From the NCBI GenBank assembly GCA_028278145.1, contig JANQEV010000077.1:1-64000 (forward strand): a stretch of DNA of 64,000 nucleotides, written 5' to 3'. Positions 43,145-51,728 of the stretch are shown here, piece by piece. How positions within the stretch are numbered: the stretch's first letter is position 1; each line of letters opens with the position of its first letter. The notes beneath the pieces were generated by a model. It was given only the letters and a program-made list of their open reading frames with translations. It searched no databases and was not told the DNA's origin. Both the position numbers and the translations under genes were made by a program. The stretch is from Chromatiales bacterium. Its GTDB lineage: Bacteria; Pseudomonadota; Gammaproteobacteria; Chromatiales; Chromatiaceae.

Positions 43145-43768
43145 TTATAACCGTCGATATAACCAATTCGGAATCCAGTTCCGTCTACGGTTATAGGCAA
43201 CACCGATGATATTAGGCTGGGAACGCTTTATCTCTCGCAATGCAGCCTTTGCAGCCGCCCAACGGGTACTACCAGGCCTGGCAACTAATACAAGACCATC
43301 CGCCAAAGTCGCTAACAACAATGCAAATGCACTTGAAAAAACTGAACCTGCATCGATCAAGACATAATCATATTTTGCTTTTATCTCATCAGTTACTTTA
43401 GAGAACAAAAGAGGATTAAGCAGATTGGCAGTATCTTCCCCGGAAGAGCCACCCGTCATAATATGCAGATTTGTTATGTTTGTAGGTTGACATGCCTCTG
43501 ATACCTCACAGCCCCCACAAAGAGCATCTGTAAGCCCCAGCCCCAAATCCATATTAAAACTCTTATGCAGCGATGGATCATCGATTGAACCATCAACCAG
43601 CAACACCTTGGAGCCATCATCTTCTGCTATTTCAACTGCAAGATTCTTTACCATTGTAGAGCATCCCTCACCACCAGAAACACCCACAAAACAGATGCAG
43701 CGTAGATCTGTTTCCTGGTCGGAAGAAAAGATTGCAAGTTTTAATCTTCCAACTTCGTCTCTATTCAT
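43145..43768 (-). CDS. CpsD/CapB-like ATPase with Cys in place of the Walker A Lys
   Basis: 207 residues with the fold of the bacterial tyrosine kinase cytoplasmic domain (CpsD/CapB): Walker A' VLLVDGSIDDPSLH, Walker B YDYVLIDAG and ALCGGCEVSEACQ. The Walker A loop reads GVSGGEGCST, with TGC (Cys36) where the nucleotide-binding Lys is expected. The C-terminal tail (RRRNWIPNWLYRRL) has only one Tyr, not a Tyr cluster. It may therefore not autophosphorylate and could be a structural partner of the Wzz-like protein. It overlaps that gene by 4 bases (ATGA). Confidence 0.85.
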   Translation of the reverse strand: MNRDEVGRLKLAIFSSDQETDLRCICFVGVSGGEGCSTMVKNLAVEIAEDDGSKVLLVDGSIDDPSLHKSFNMDLGLGLTDALCGGCEVSEACQPTNITNLHIMTGGSSGEDTANLLNPLLFSKVTDEIKAKYDYVLIDAGSVFSSAFALLLATLADGLVLVARPGSTRWAAAKAALREIKRSQPNIIGVAYNRRRNWIPNWLYRRL

Positions 43769-45279
43769 GACCTGGGTGACTCCGTCAGTGCACCAAGGAA
43801 CTTAACCTCAAGATAATGTGCTACATCTTCTGCAGTATTCAGGGTTCCATCATACCAGCCTAGAGAAAATGCCACGGCAACAGAGAAAAGCAGGCATAGA
43901 ATGCTACCAATAATAATAATCAATACCTTCCTAGGTTTTACCGGTTTTTCGCTCACCACAACTGGATGAACGATACGCACATTAGAAATTCGTTCCTTAT
44001 CAAGTACTTTATCAATGCGGGCAGCCTCAAACTCTTTGCGATAGAGCGCAAGATTTTCCTCACCTATCTTAAGGTCGCGCTCCATTTTCCTGACCTCTAC
44101 CGCATTGCCAGTAATAACACCCAGTTCGCTCTGATACTTCTGTAGCTGTTTCTCCAGAAGAACCTTCCTGGTCAGTAGAATATCCAGATCTTCCTGAAAT
44201 ATATCAATTTTGCGTTGCGTCTGTGCAGTATCTTCGGTTCTCATATCCTTTTTGACCGTACTAATCTCCTTCTCCAGCGAGCTAATCACTTCACTCTTTT
44301 TATCGTATTTAATTTCCCTCTTCCGCTTTTCAAGCTTGAGATCCAGCAGGCGTTGCTGATATTTAGCTATTACCACGTTCAGGTTGATTGGAGCTTCAAC
44401 ATCAGTTTTTTTGCGATGATGTTTTACCCTGCTTTTGATTCCTGCAATTGCGTTTCTGACTTCAGCGATATCCACCTCTGCCTTTCGCAACTGTGACTGG
44501 ATATCCACTATCTTTCGACTAAGTTCCTTTGTTAGAAGTGGATAAGCAAACACTTTGTTCTTTAGCTTATACTCATAAAGTGCGCGCTCGCTTTCATTCA
44601 CCCTATTCTCGAAATGAGTTATCTGATTAGAGAAAAACTGGTCTCCATAGAAGGCATTGTGTACCTTTGTATGCGCTTCCATATAGATATCCAGCATTGT
44701 CGATAAAATTTTCTTTGCAGTCTCCCGCTCCTTCCAGAGTAGGCTGATATCTATGACGTCACTATTAAATGAAGTCTCCACATCCAGGCTCTTTTGCAGT
44801 TTTTGTACCGCCTGCTCATTTTCAGTCAGCGGCTTTGAAAGATTAAAAAGATACAGGACCTCCTTCACACCCCCAATAATATCCTTTATCCCACTAATAG
44901 CTGTCTGCTTAAATTGACCCCATATAGTCTTGGCAGGGATAACTGGCGGGAAGAATGTCTCTACACCAAGTCGTTCTACCACACTCTCGGCAACAAAACG
45001 GCTGGTTAAGATATCAGCCTCAGCTGTTACGTCCTGCTGACGAACCCCAGTGCTAACAACCTGTTGATGGGAAGTTTGCCTCGTAATGGCAGAGATATTG
45101 ACATTTTCCCGCCCTAACTTTACGAGCAAACGGGTATTGGCCTCATAAGAGTATGGCCAAAAACTGGTTACTCCATACAGGGCTGTAAGTGAAATGATCA
45201 GCATCAACCACATCACACCACGACGGCGATAAAGCGCAGTCAGAACATCACGAAAAGATTTAGAATCAGGTCTAGGCAT
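43765..45279 (-). CDS. Wzz/GumC-like polysaccharide copolymerase
   Basis: 504 residues. Hydrophobic helix near the N-terminus (VMWLMLIISLTALYGVTSFWP), a Wzz domain with RLLVKLGRENVNISAI, long coiled-coils (LYEYKLKNKVF.. to LEKQLQKYQSELG, heavily charged), the C-terminal P-rich segment PVVVSEKPVKPRK and a second helix (VLIIIIGSILCLLFSVAVAFSLG). It lacks the fused kinase domain, which is encoded by the overlapping downstream gene. It should set chain length and couple to the export lipoprotein at 36629. It lies divergent from the NTP-transferase gene across ~280 AT-rich bases. Confidence 0.88.
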   Translation of the reverse strand: MPRPDSKSFRDVLTALYRRRGVMWLMLIISLTALYGVTSFWPYSYEANTRLLVKLGRENVNISAITRQTSHQQVVSTGVRQQDVTAEADILTSRFVAESVVERLGVETFFPPVIPAKTIWGQFKQTAISGIKDIIGGVKEVLYLFNLSKPLTENEQAVQKLQKSLDVETSFNSDVIDISLLWKERETAKKILSTMLDIYMEAHTKVHNAFYGDQFFSNQITHFENRVNESERALYEYKLKNKVFAYPLLTKELSRKIVDIQSQLRKAEVDIAEVRNAIAGIKSRVKHHRKKTDVEAPINLNVVIAKYQQRLLDLKLEKRKREIKYDKKSEVISSLEKEISTVKKDMRTEDTAQTQRKIDIFQEDLDILLTRKVLLEKQLQKYQSELGVITGNAVEVRKMERDLKIGEENLALYRKEFEAARIDKVLDKERISNVRIVHPVVVSEKPVKPRKVLIIIIGSILCLLFSVAVAFSLGWYDGTLNTAEDVAHYLEVKFLGALTESPRS

Positions 45280-45560
45280 AGTTATCTGTTAACGCCTAAA
45301 AGTACTTATGACAAGGAATCCGCATAATTAACATGCAGTTATCAAAATTATGATGTACAAGCGCAAAATAGTAACTCCCTCACTCTCCAGCAGTTCAACC
45401 AGACAACGTCATCAATGGTTCTTCAAACACCATCAGGGAAAGTGGCTAATTGCACAATCTAATGATCGTAATATAATAACAACATAGATTCAGTTCAACC
45501 AATAACAATTAACCGACCTATATAGTTAGGTATCAGGTATAATATTGGAATATAAAAAAA

Positions 45561-46532
45561 ATGGAAGCCTCGGATATTACCGGTGTCATACTTGCTGCAG
45601 GCAAAGGTACAAGAATGCGGCAACTTGGCATGGGCTGCCCAAAACCACTACTCCAGATCTGTAACAAACCTCTAATCTATCGCCAAATTGAACAACTGAA
45701 GGCATTGGGTATTACTAATGTCTTTGTGGTCATCGGCCATTTAGGTCATCAAATAGTGACTTATCTAAGTGCCAATCCAGTGCCAGGTGTCAATATCACC
45801 TTTAAAGAACAGGAACAGATGTTGGGGATTGCCCATGCTATTGGCCATCTGGAAGAGTGTATGGATAGCCCTTTTCTTTTGCTATTAGGGGATATCGTAT
45901 TTCATTCCAATCAGCTCTCTATGATGCTTCAGCCATTTTTTAAAGGCGAAGCTGGCGCTGTGCTGGCTGTCAAAGAAGAGAGTGATGTTGATGCCATCAG
46001 AAAGAACTTTAGTATAGTTACGGATGAGGCAGGATTTGCAAAACGCGTAATGGAAAAACCGCGAATTGTAACTAATAATCTGAAAGGGTGTGGTCTCTAT
46101 CTTTTCGACCTGACGATTTTTGATGCCGTTCGCAAAACACCCAGGACAGCTGCTCGGGATGAGTATGAGATTACTGACTCCATCCAGATACTTATTGACC
46201 TTGGAGTTAAGGTAAAGGTTTCCCCAGTTATCATCTGGGATATCAATCTAACTTACACATGCGATTTACTCACATGTAATCTCTATTGGAAACAACTCCA
46301 TTCGCCGAATGAAACCAACCTTATCGGCAGTCAATGCCGTATTCATCAGGACGCCAAACTCCATAATGTAGTCATCGGTGATGGTGTCAAGATAATTCAT
46401 CCAATTCAAATAAGTGACTCTCTTATTCTGTCAGGATCAACAATCTTGACTGACGAGGATCTTCAACAGGTTGTCGTTACACCCAATCACATAACACAAT
46501 GCAAAGTAGATCACATAGCTCACAAAGGATGA
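45561..46532 (+). CDS. Sugar nucleotidyltransferase (RmlA-like)
   Basis: 323 residues. TGVILAAGKGTRMRQLGMGCPKPLL at the start, LLLLGDIVFHSNQL, VVTPNH and KGCGLYLFDLTIFDAVR. After ~230 residues comes a short left-handed-helix-like tail (GSQCRIHQDAKLHNVVIGDGVKIIH). It resembles glucose-1-phosphate thymidylyl/uridylyl transferases of the long class. The gene starts a three-gene plus-strand unit, followed 4 bases later by an SDR and then RfbF. TATAAT at 45538-45543 lies 18 bases before the ATG. Confidence 0.86.
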   Translation: MEASDITGVILAAGKGTRMRQLGMGCPKPLLQICNKPLIYRQIEQLKALGITNVFVVIGHLGHQIVTYLSANPVPGVNITFKEQEQMLGIAHAIGHLEECMDSPFLLLLGDIVFHSNQLSMMLQPFFKGEAGAVLAVKEESDVDAIRKNFSIVTDEAGFAKRVMEKPRIVTNNLKGCGLYLFDLTIFDAVRKTPRTAARDEYEITDSIQILIDLGVKVKVSPVIIWDINLTYTCDLLTCNLYWKQLHSPNETNLIGSQCRIHQDAKLHNVVIGDGVKIIHPIQISDSLILSGSTILTDEDLQQVVVTPNHITQCKVDHIAHKG

Positions 46533-46536
46533 CCTG

Positions 46537-47490
46537 ATGAGCCAACAGCTATACAAACGCGCCTTGGTAACAGGTGGTGCCGGCTTCATCGGCTCTCATT
46601 TGGCAAAAGCACTCATTGAAGAGGGATTGGAGGTTGTCATTCTGGACAACCTGTCAGTAGGAAAAATAGAAAACGTACCTGAAGGAGCACAATTTATTGA
46701 AGGTGATCTGCTTGATAACAAGTCTCTTAGGAAAGCAATATCAAATGTAGATATCGTCTTCCATAACGCCGCCAAAGTTAGTATACGCGCATCATTGGAA
46801 ACCTTTGCAGATGATGCCAACAACAACATAATGGGGACTCTCAATCTTTTGAAGATTTGTAATGAGGCAAGCATACGCAAACTTGTTTCCGCCTCATCAA
46901 TGGCTGTCTACCCTGACTCACCAATAGCCAAATCGATTTCAGAGGACTCTGAAGCTGCACCACTGACACCCTATGGCATAAGTAAACTGGCGGGCGAAAA
47001 CTACTGCTTACAACTTGGCAGAATGATGGGATTTGATGTGACAATTTTACGTTATTTCAACACCTATGGGATAGGCCAAGCATTTACGCCCTATGTTGGA
47101 GTAGTAACTATTTTTATTAACCGGTTATTGGCGGGCAAATCTCCTAAAATCTTTGGTGATGGAAAACAAATAAGAGATTTTGTCTCAGTCGAGGATATCG
47201 TGCAGGCGAATATCAAAGCAATGCAGTATAGCCATGGATGGGAGGTATTTAATGTTGGTTCAGGCCGAGGGACCTCTGTGTATGAAATTGCTCAAATTTT
47301 GATAAGAGAGCTTGCACCTGAGATACAAGCAGAATTTGCTGCAGAACACCCTGGTGAGGTAAAAAACTCTGTTGCAGATATCTCTAAAATCTCCCAGTTC
47401 CTTCACTATCAACCAAAAGGAGTTTTGGAGCATGATTTACGTGAAATAGCGACGTACTATAGAAGTATCAGCCAGAGAAAGTCGGGGTAG
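46537..47490 (+). CDS. NAD-dependent epimerase (UDP-glucose-4-epimerase-like, extended SDR)
   Basis: 317 residues. ALVTGGAGFIGSHLAKALIEEG, VVILDNLSVGKIENVP, VFHNAAKVSIRASLE, SASSMAVYPDS, PYGISKLAGENYCLQ and LRYFNTYGIGQ are the extended SDR landmarks. The Ser-Tyr-Lys catalytic set is intact, so an NDP-sugar epimerase or related role is supported. Substrate unknown. It lies 4 bases after the nucleotidyltransferase and 2 bases before rfbF. Confidence 0.87.
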   Translation: MSQQLYKRALVTGGAGFIGSHLAKALIEEGLEVVILDNLSVGKIENVPEGAQFIEGDLLDNKSLRKAISNVDIVFHNAAKVSIRASLETFADDANNNIMGTLNLLKICNEASIRKLVSASSMAVYPDSPIAKSISEDSEAAPLTPYGISKLAGENYCLQLGRMMGFDVTILRYFNTYGIGQAFTPYVGVVTIFINRLLAGKSPKIFGDGKQIRDFVSVEDIVQANIKAMQYSHGWEVFNVGSGRGTSVYEIAQILIRELAPEIQAEFAAEHPGEVKNSVADISKISQFLHYQPKGVLEHDLREIATYYRSISQRKSG

Positions 47491-47492
47491 TT

Positions 47493-48287
47493 ATGAAAAC
47501 AAAGGATGTACCTGTCGTAATCTTATGTGGCGGATTGGGAACACGGCTCCGAGAAGAGACTCAAATTCGCCCAAAACCAATGGTTGAAATTGGCCATGCC
47601 CCAATCCTCTGGCACATCATAAAGAGTTATTCTCATTATGGGTTCAGGCGTTTTATCCTTTGCCTTGGATACAAGGGTAAGGTCATAAAAGATTTTTTTC
47701 TTAACTATGAAACCTGGGGGGAAGACATCACTATAAATCTAAATCCTGATGGAACAGTAACACATAAAAAAAACACTTCCAGGAGAGAACCATGGGAGAT
47801 AACACTGGCAGAAACAGGTGCTGAAACCATGACTGGAGGACGGATTGCCAGAATTAAAGATTATATTGATACAAACACGTTCATGGTGGCCTATGGTGAC
47901 AGTGTTGCCAACATCAACTTCGAGCAAGAATTAGCCTTCCATCAGAACCATGGTAAACATGCAACATTAGCTATTATGAACCCCCGCTCGCGCTTCGGTG
48001 TTGTCGACTGTAATGATGAGGGTATAGTTCAACAGTTCAGAGAGAAGCCTATGCTTGAAAATTGGGTTAATGGCGGCTTTTATGTCTTCAACAAAGAGGT
48101 CTTTGACTACCTGGATCCAGACTGCATACTGGAAGTAACCCCTTTGGAGCAACTTAGCGCAGAGAGACAGTTGGTAGGCTTTCGTCATAAGGGGTGCTGG
48201 GAAGCGATGGATACCTATCGTGACTACTTGGCACTAAACCAACTCTGGGAAAAAAAACAGGCGGGATGGAAAGTTTGGGACGACTAG
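47493..48287 (+). CDS. rfbF: Glucose-1-phosphate cytidylyltransferase (RfbF)
   Basis: 264 residues. VVILCGGLGTRLREETQIRPKPMVEIG, FILCLGYKGKVIKDFFLNY, WGEDITINLNPDG, FMVAYGDSVANINF, GFRHKGCWEAMDTYRDYL: all as in RfbF/AscA, which makes CDP-glucose from CTP and glucose 1-phosphate. The adjacent CDP-glucose 4,6-dehydratase-like gene on the opposite strand supports the function. Its stop codon overlaps the convergent GT2 stop on the other strand (CTAG). Confidence 0.93.
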   Translation: MKTKDVPVVILCGGLGTRLREETQIRPKPMVEIGHAPILWHIIKSYSHYGFRRFILCLGYKGKVIKDFFLNYETWGEDITINLNPDGTVTHKKNTSRREPWEITLAETGAETMTGGRIARIKDYIDTNTFMVAYGDSVANINFEQELAFHQNHGKHATLAIMNPRSRFGVVDCNDEGIVQQFREKPMLENWVNGGFYVFNKEVFDYLDPDCILEVTPLEQLSAERQLVGFRHKGCWEAMDTYRDYLALNQLWEKKQAGWKVWDD

Positions 48288-49177
48288 GATCTCTGAAACC
48301 ACAAATACTCCCGTATCGCCAGGGCACATGCCCTGCCATAGAGACCCGCCCAGACCAGTATGCGCCTCGGATCAAGACTCCTATATTTCTTATATAGGCA
48401 ATAGAAGCGAAAACTTCCCTTCGCAAAGTCGAGATGATGCCTGCGCCAGACCGAGGGTGGCCGACGCCCACTTCCAAACCCTTCATAATGGACAATTCTA
48501 GATTGCGGATGGAGAAACATCTTCCAGCCATGTTCATGTAATCCAAGAGAAAGTACCGGCTCATTCCAATAGTAAAGATCCTCATCGAGCGCGCCGGCAT
48601 CTAAAAATGCCTGTCTCCTGTATAACCCACCGGCATGAGAGATCCAGTCCACTTCAAATGGTTCACCTGCTTCCAATGCATCTGCACAGATGTACTCCCG
48701 ATACCAGCGATTTGATGGCAACAGACGGGAAAGAAGTGACAAACGGCCAAACAGGGCATTTGCTGGCTCAGGGAAGAGTCGTCCGGAGTATTGCTCGCTC
48801 CCATCCGGGTAAAACAAGCGTGCTCCTACACCACCGGCAACTGGCGTCTCGTCCATAAACTCAACTAACAGATCAACAGCCTCTGCCTTGACTTGCGTAT
48901 CATTATTTAGAAGCAGTACATAACGTCCATTTGCCTCTCGAACTGCCTTATTGTTTGAACCGCAATATCCAAGGTCCTGCTGATTATAAACCCCGCGAAC
49001 TTCAGGATAGTCGGATTTGACCATCTCTACACTACCATCCGTAGATGCATTATCTGTCACAATAATTTCATAACTGCACCGGCAAGGTCGTCCTTCTCCT
49101 TGCAGGCTATCCAGACAGTCCTGAAGAAAGCTGCGACCATTCCGATTAGCAATTATGATAGAAACATCGGGTTCCAT
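48284..49177 (-). CDS. Glycosyltransferase family 2 (rhamnosyltransferase-like)
   Basis: 297 residues. GT-A: DVSIIIANRNGRSFLQDCLDSLQ, YEIIVTDNASTDGSVEMV, NGRYVLLLNNDTQV (the acidic DDx/NND site), GGVGARLFYPDGSEQYSG, and WISHAGGLYRRQAF. This is the WbbL-like inverting group, which often transfers rhamnose or related deoxysugars to lipid-linked glycans. It lies 29 bases after the CDP-sugar dehydratase in the same unit, suggesting it uses that product. Start ATG at 49177. Confidence 0.88.
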   Translation of the reverse strand: MEPDVSIIIANRNGRSFLQDCLDSLQGEGRPCRCSYEIIVTDNASTDGSVEMVKSDYPEVRGVYNQQDLGYCGSNNKAVREANGRYVLLLNNDTQVKAEAVDLLVEFMDETPVAGGVGARLFYPDGSEQYSGRLFPEPANALFGRLSLLSRLLPSNRWYREYICADALEAGEPFEVDWISHAGGLYRRQAFLDAGALDEDLYYWNEPVLSLGLHEHGWKMFLHPQSRIVHYEGFGSGRRPPSVWRRHHLDFAKGSFRFYCLYKKYRSLDPRRILVWAGLYGRACALAIREYLWFQRS

Positions 49178-49206
49178 GAAAGACTCGACTTTGATAGCTT
49201 TATTTA

Positions 49207-50235
49207 TTAAAGATCTTTTAACCCTGCCGGTGTTTTATCATCATCAAGGAATTCCCGATACCACTGAATGGTCTCATCCAATGCACTCTCCATACTCCAG
49301 CTCTCGCTCCAGCCCAACATCTCTCTTATCTTCTGACTATCAAGATACTGAGCTTGTATTTCGCCTCCGGCCTGGTCAAGTATCTTCGGCTCAAAAGGCA
49401 CATCCATTTTCCTACTAATCAACTCAGCCACTTCCATGACCGATTTTGGTGCCTCCATCGAGACATTAAAGGCATTACCCCATATTTCCTTCTTATCCAT
49501 ACCGTAGGCAATTGCCAGGTAGCCATCCACAACATCCTGCACATAGATGTAATCCCTCAACATAGTGCCATCACTACGGATATTCAGCTGTTCTCCGTAA
49601 TAACCGGCACGGATTGCCCCGGGAATAAGTCTGTTCCAGTTTAGATCCCCGGGGCCGTAGATATTTCCACAACGAGAGATACAGACCGGCAGCTTGAAAT
49701 GGTGATGGTAGGACTGGCAGATCAAATCCGTACAGGATTTAGAAACATCGTAAGGTGTTCGGCCTTCAAGTCGATGTGTCTCCTTATAGGGTAAATCGTC
49801 TGATTCACCATATGCCTTATCGCTTGATGCAACAACAGTTGCACGTACTCCAGGAGTCAGTCGTATAGCCTCAAGAAGATTCCAGGTTCCGCGAATATTA
49901 GAGTCAAAGGTAGATAGAGGAGAGTTATTGGCAATAGGTACAATAGTTTGTGCCGCCAGGTGAAACACGGTGTCAATCTCATATTCATTTACAAGGCGCA
50001 GCATCAACTCAAAATCCAGCAGATCACCGTGCACTACGGAGATTTGCTGCCCCTTGGGATTACGCCACAGATTGGAATGTGGAATCCCATCTCGTACCAG
50101 CCCGACTACCTCGGCACCAAGCTCCATGAGACGAACTGCCAGAACCGAACCCAAAATCCCTGTACAACCAGTCACCAGAACATTTCTTCTAGCCCAATAA
50201 TTACTGGATAAATACGCTTTCTCTCTCATGTTCAA
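49207..50235 (-). CDS. CDP-glucose 4,6-dehydratase-like enzyme (RfbG family)
   Basis: 342 residues. VLVTGCTGILGSVLAVRL, VFHLAAQTIVPIANNSPLSTF, VVASSDKAYGESDDLP, YDVSKSCTDLICQSY and SRCGNIYGPGDLNWNRLIPG. The SSDK catalytic segment (Lys instead of the more common Glu of other dehydratases) and the GNIYGPGD match RfbG, which converts CDP-glucose to CDP-4-keto-6-deoxyglucose. RfbF is adjacent. Start: TTG 50235 has GGAG at 7 bases; ATG 50229 is the alternative. It is divergent from the cupin gene. Confidence 0.86.
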   Translation of the reverse strand: MNMREKAYLSSNYWARRNVLVTGCTGILGSVLAVRLMELGAEVVGLVRDGIPHSNLWRNPKGQQISVVHGDLLDFELMLRLVNEYEIDTVFHLAAQTIVPIANNSPLSTFDSNIRGTWNLLEAIRLTPGVRATVVASSDKAYGESDDLPYKETHRLEGRTPYDVSKSCTDLICQSYHHHFKLPVCISRCGNIYGPGDLNWNRLIPGAIRAGYYGEQLNIRSDGTMLRDYIYVQDVVDGYLAIAYGMDKKEIWGNAFNVSMEAPKSVMEVAELISRKMDVPFEPKILDQAGGEIQAQYLDSQKIREMLGWSESWSMESALDETIQWYREFLDDDKTPAGLKDL

Positions 50236-50393
50236 TTCTAAACTCCGTATTCAGACACCCTACCAGAAGCGACATAAAAACTATCTAATTGATAGCATTT
50301 CAGTATATTGATAAGTTATATTAATATAACTAATGCAGGCTATCTACTTACTTACGTAGGCCACAGTCTTAATATTAAGAGCATCAGATATAG

Positions 50394-50846
50394 ATGGATT
50401 TCAATCTCCCCGATCGTGTAGGTTTTCGCCGTTTAAAGCTACTGGAAGATAAACGTGGTAGTTTAATAAAAATCTTAATGCATCAACATCTCCCCACTGA
50501 AAAAACTGAATTTGGTGAAATCTATCTGACCCACGCAAACCCTGATGGGATTCGTGGCAGCCATTATCACAAAATGACCACAGAGTGGTTTTGCGTGATC
50601 CATGGCAGTTTTATCATGCAACTGCAGGATCTTTACCAGAGCGAGAGCAAGATATATACAAACCGTGTTTACGCCGAGCGACCAGTTATTATCACTGTAC
50701 CTCCTGGCATTGCTCATGCTTTTATAAATCCGGGCCCTGGACATGCAACACTGTTAGCTTATGCTGACCGCCCCTATAATCCTGAGGATACTGATACCTA
50801 TTCATGGCAACCGCCAGCTGATATGCAAGCATCAGAGACAATCTAG
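50394..50846 (+). CDS. RmlC-like cupin (sugar-nucleotide epimerase/isomerase-like)
   Basis: 150 residues. A jelly-roll pattern with LLEDKRGSLIKILMHQ, GEIYLTHANPDGIRGSHYHKMTTEWFCVIHGSF and ITVPPGIAHAFINPG is that of small RmlC/FdtA-like cupins that epimerise or isomerise keto-deoxysugar nucleotides. The His of GSHYHK is in place of the RmlC catalytic His. It lies near the CDP-sugar enzymes, so a CDP-4-keto-deoxyhexose is a plausible substrate. It is 24 bases before the methyltransferase gene. Confidence 0.82.
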   Translation: MDFNLPDRVGFRRLKLLEDKRGSLIKILMHQHLPTEKTEFGEIYLTHANPDGIRGSHYHKMTTEWFCVIHGSFIMQLQDLYQSESKIYTNRVYAERPVIITVPPGIAHAFINPGPGHATLLAYADRPYNPEDTDTYSWQPPADMQASETI

Positions 50847-50870
50847 TATTTAACTGAGGTTCTTGATTTC

Positions 50871-51698
50871 ATGTCCCATTCAATACGACGCCAAGTGGTT
50901 GACATTCTGAATCAGCTCAATCTTATTCAGGTTGTTAATGAATTACGCGGCGCCTCTTCCATTCTTAAGCCTCAAACACTGTCAGGCAACATAAGACACC
51001 GACTTGTTGGTGCTGAAGATCAACTTCCAATACCCCCAACGCGATTAATCTACAAAGTGTCAAATATCTATGATGTAGATACATTTCTCAGGTTGGGAGC
51101 ACTAGGCTATCAAACGGTCATACAAACACTACAACGCAACAGGATTACACCTGACATGCTCCAGACCATACTCGATTTTGGTTGCGGCTGCGGGCGCGTC
51201 ACCCGTCATTTCAAACAATTACCCATGATCAAGGTTTATGGCTCAGACTATAATCACCAAGCCATTCAGTGGTGCAGGAAAAACCTGGATTTTGCCAAAT
51301 TCAGCACCAATCAACTTGAACCACCACTATCATATGAAGACTCAAGCATGGACCTGGTATGGGCTTTCTCGGTCTTTACTCACTTAAGTAAGGAGCTTCA
51401 TTATGCCTGGCTGGAGGAGATCCTCCGGATACTAAAACCCGGTGGGTATTTGATGTTCTCTGCACATGGCGATTCCTATCGCCCACAGCTTTCAAATAGT
51501 GAACAGGCGATGTTCGATAATGACCAGCTTGTAATCCGCTTACAAAACCTGTCTGGCAAGAATTTATGTAATGCTTTTTATACTGAGAATTTTGTTCGCA
51601 ATCATCTTACACGCGGCTTCTCTGTTGTGGACTTCATTCCAGAGGGAGCATTGGGAAATCCAACTCAGGATATATATCTACTACGCGCTGAAAAATAG
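50871..51698 (+). CDS. Class I SAM-dependent methyltransferase
   Basis: 275 residues. Motif I is TILDFGCGCGRVTRHF, then VYGSDYNHQ, SMDLVWAFSVFTHLSKE, and LKPGGYLMFSAHGD. The N-terminal ~100 residues are helical and unassigned. A sugar- or lipid-methylating role within the polysaccharide region is inferred. ATG at 50871 follows the cupin gene closely, and the two are likely co-transcribed. Convergent with the SDR at 51729. Confidence 0.86.
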   Translation: MSHSIRRQVVDILNQLNLIQVVNELRGASSILKPQTLSGNIRHRLVGAEDQLPIPPTRLIYKVSNIYDVDTFLRLGALGYQTVIQTLQRNRITPDMLQTILDFGCGCGRVTRHFKQLPMIKVYGSDYNHQAIQWCRKNLDFAKFSTNQLEPPLSYEDSSMDLVWAFSVFTHLSKELHYAWLEEILRILKPGGYLMFSAHGDSYRPQLSNSEQAMFDNDQLVIRLQNLSGKNLCNAFYTENFVRNHLTRGFSVVDFIPEGALGNPTQDIYLLRAEK

Positions 51699-51728
51699 AA
51701 AACCTGCCCAGATTCTTACACATCGAGA

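Noticed and set aside
45516-45543. Strong promoter with operator (ACCTA/TAGGT arms and TATAAT) before the nucleotidyltransferase at 45561
   Set aside because: The -10 box is perfect but no -35 box lies at a usable distance and the arms are only 5 bp, so I mention it only in the gene entry.
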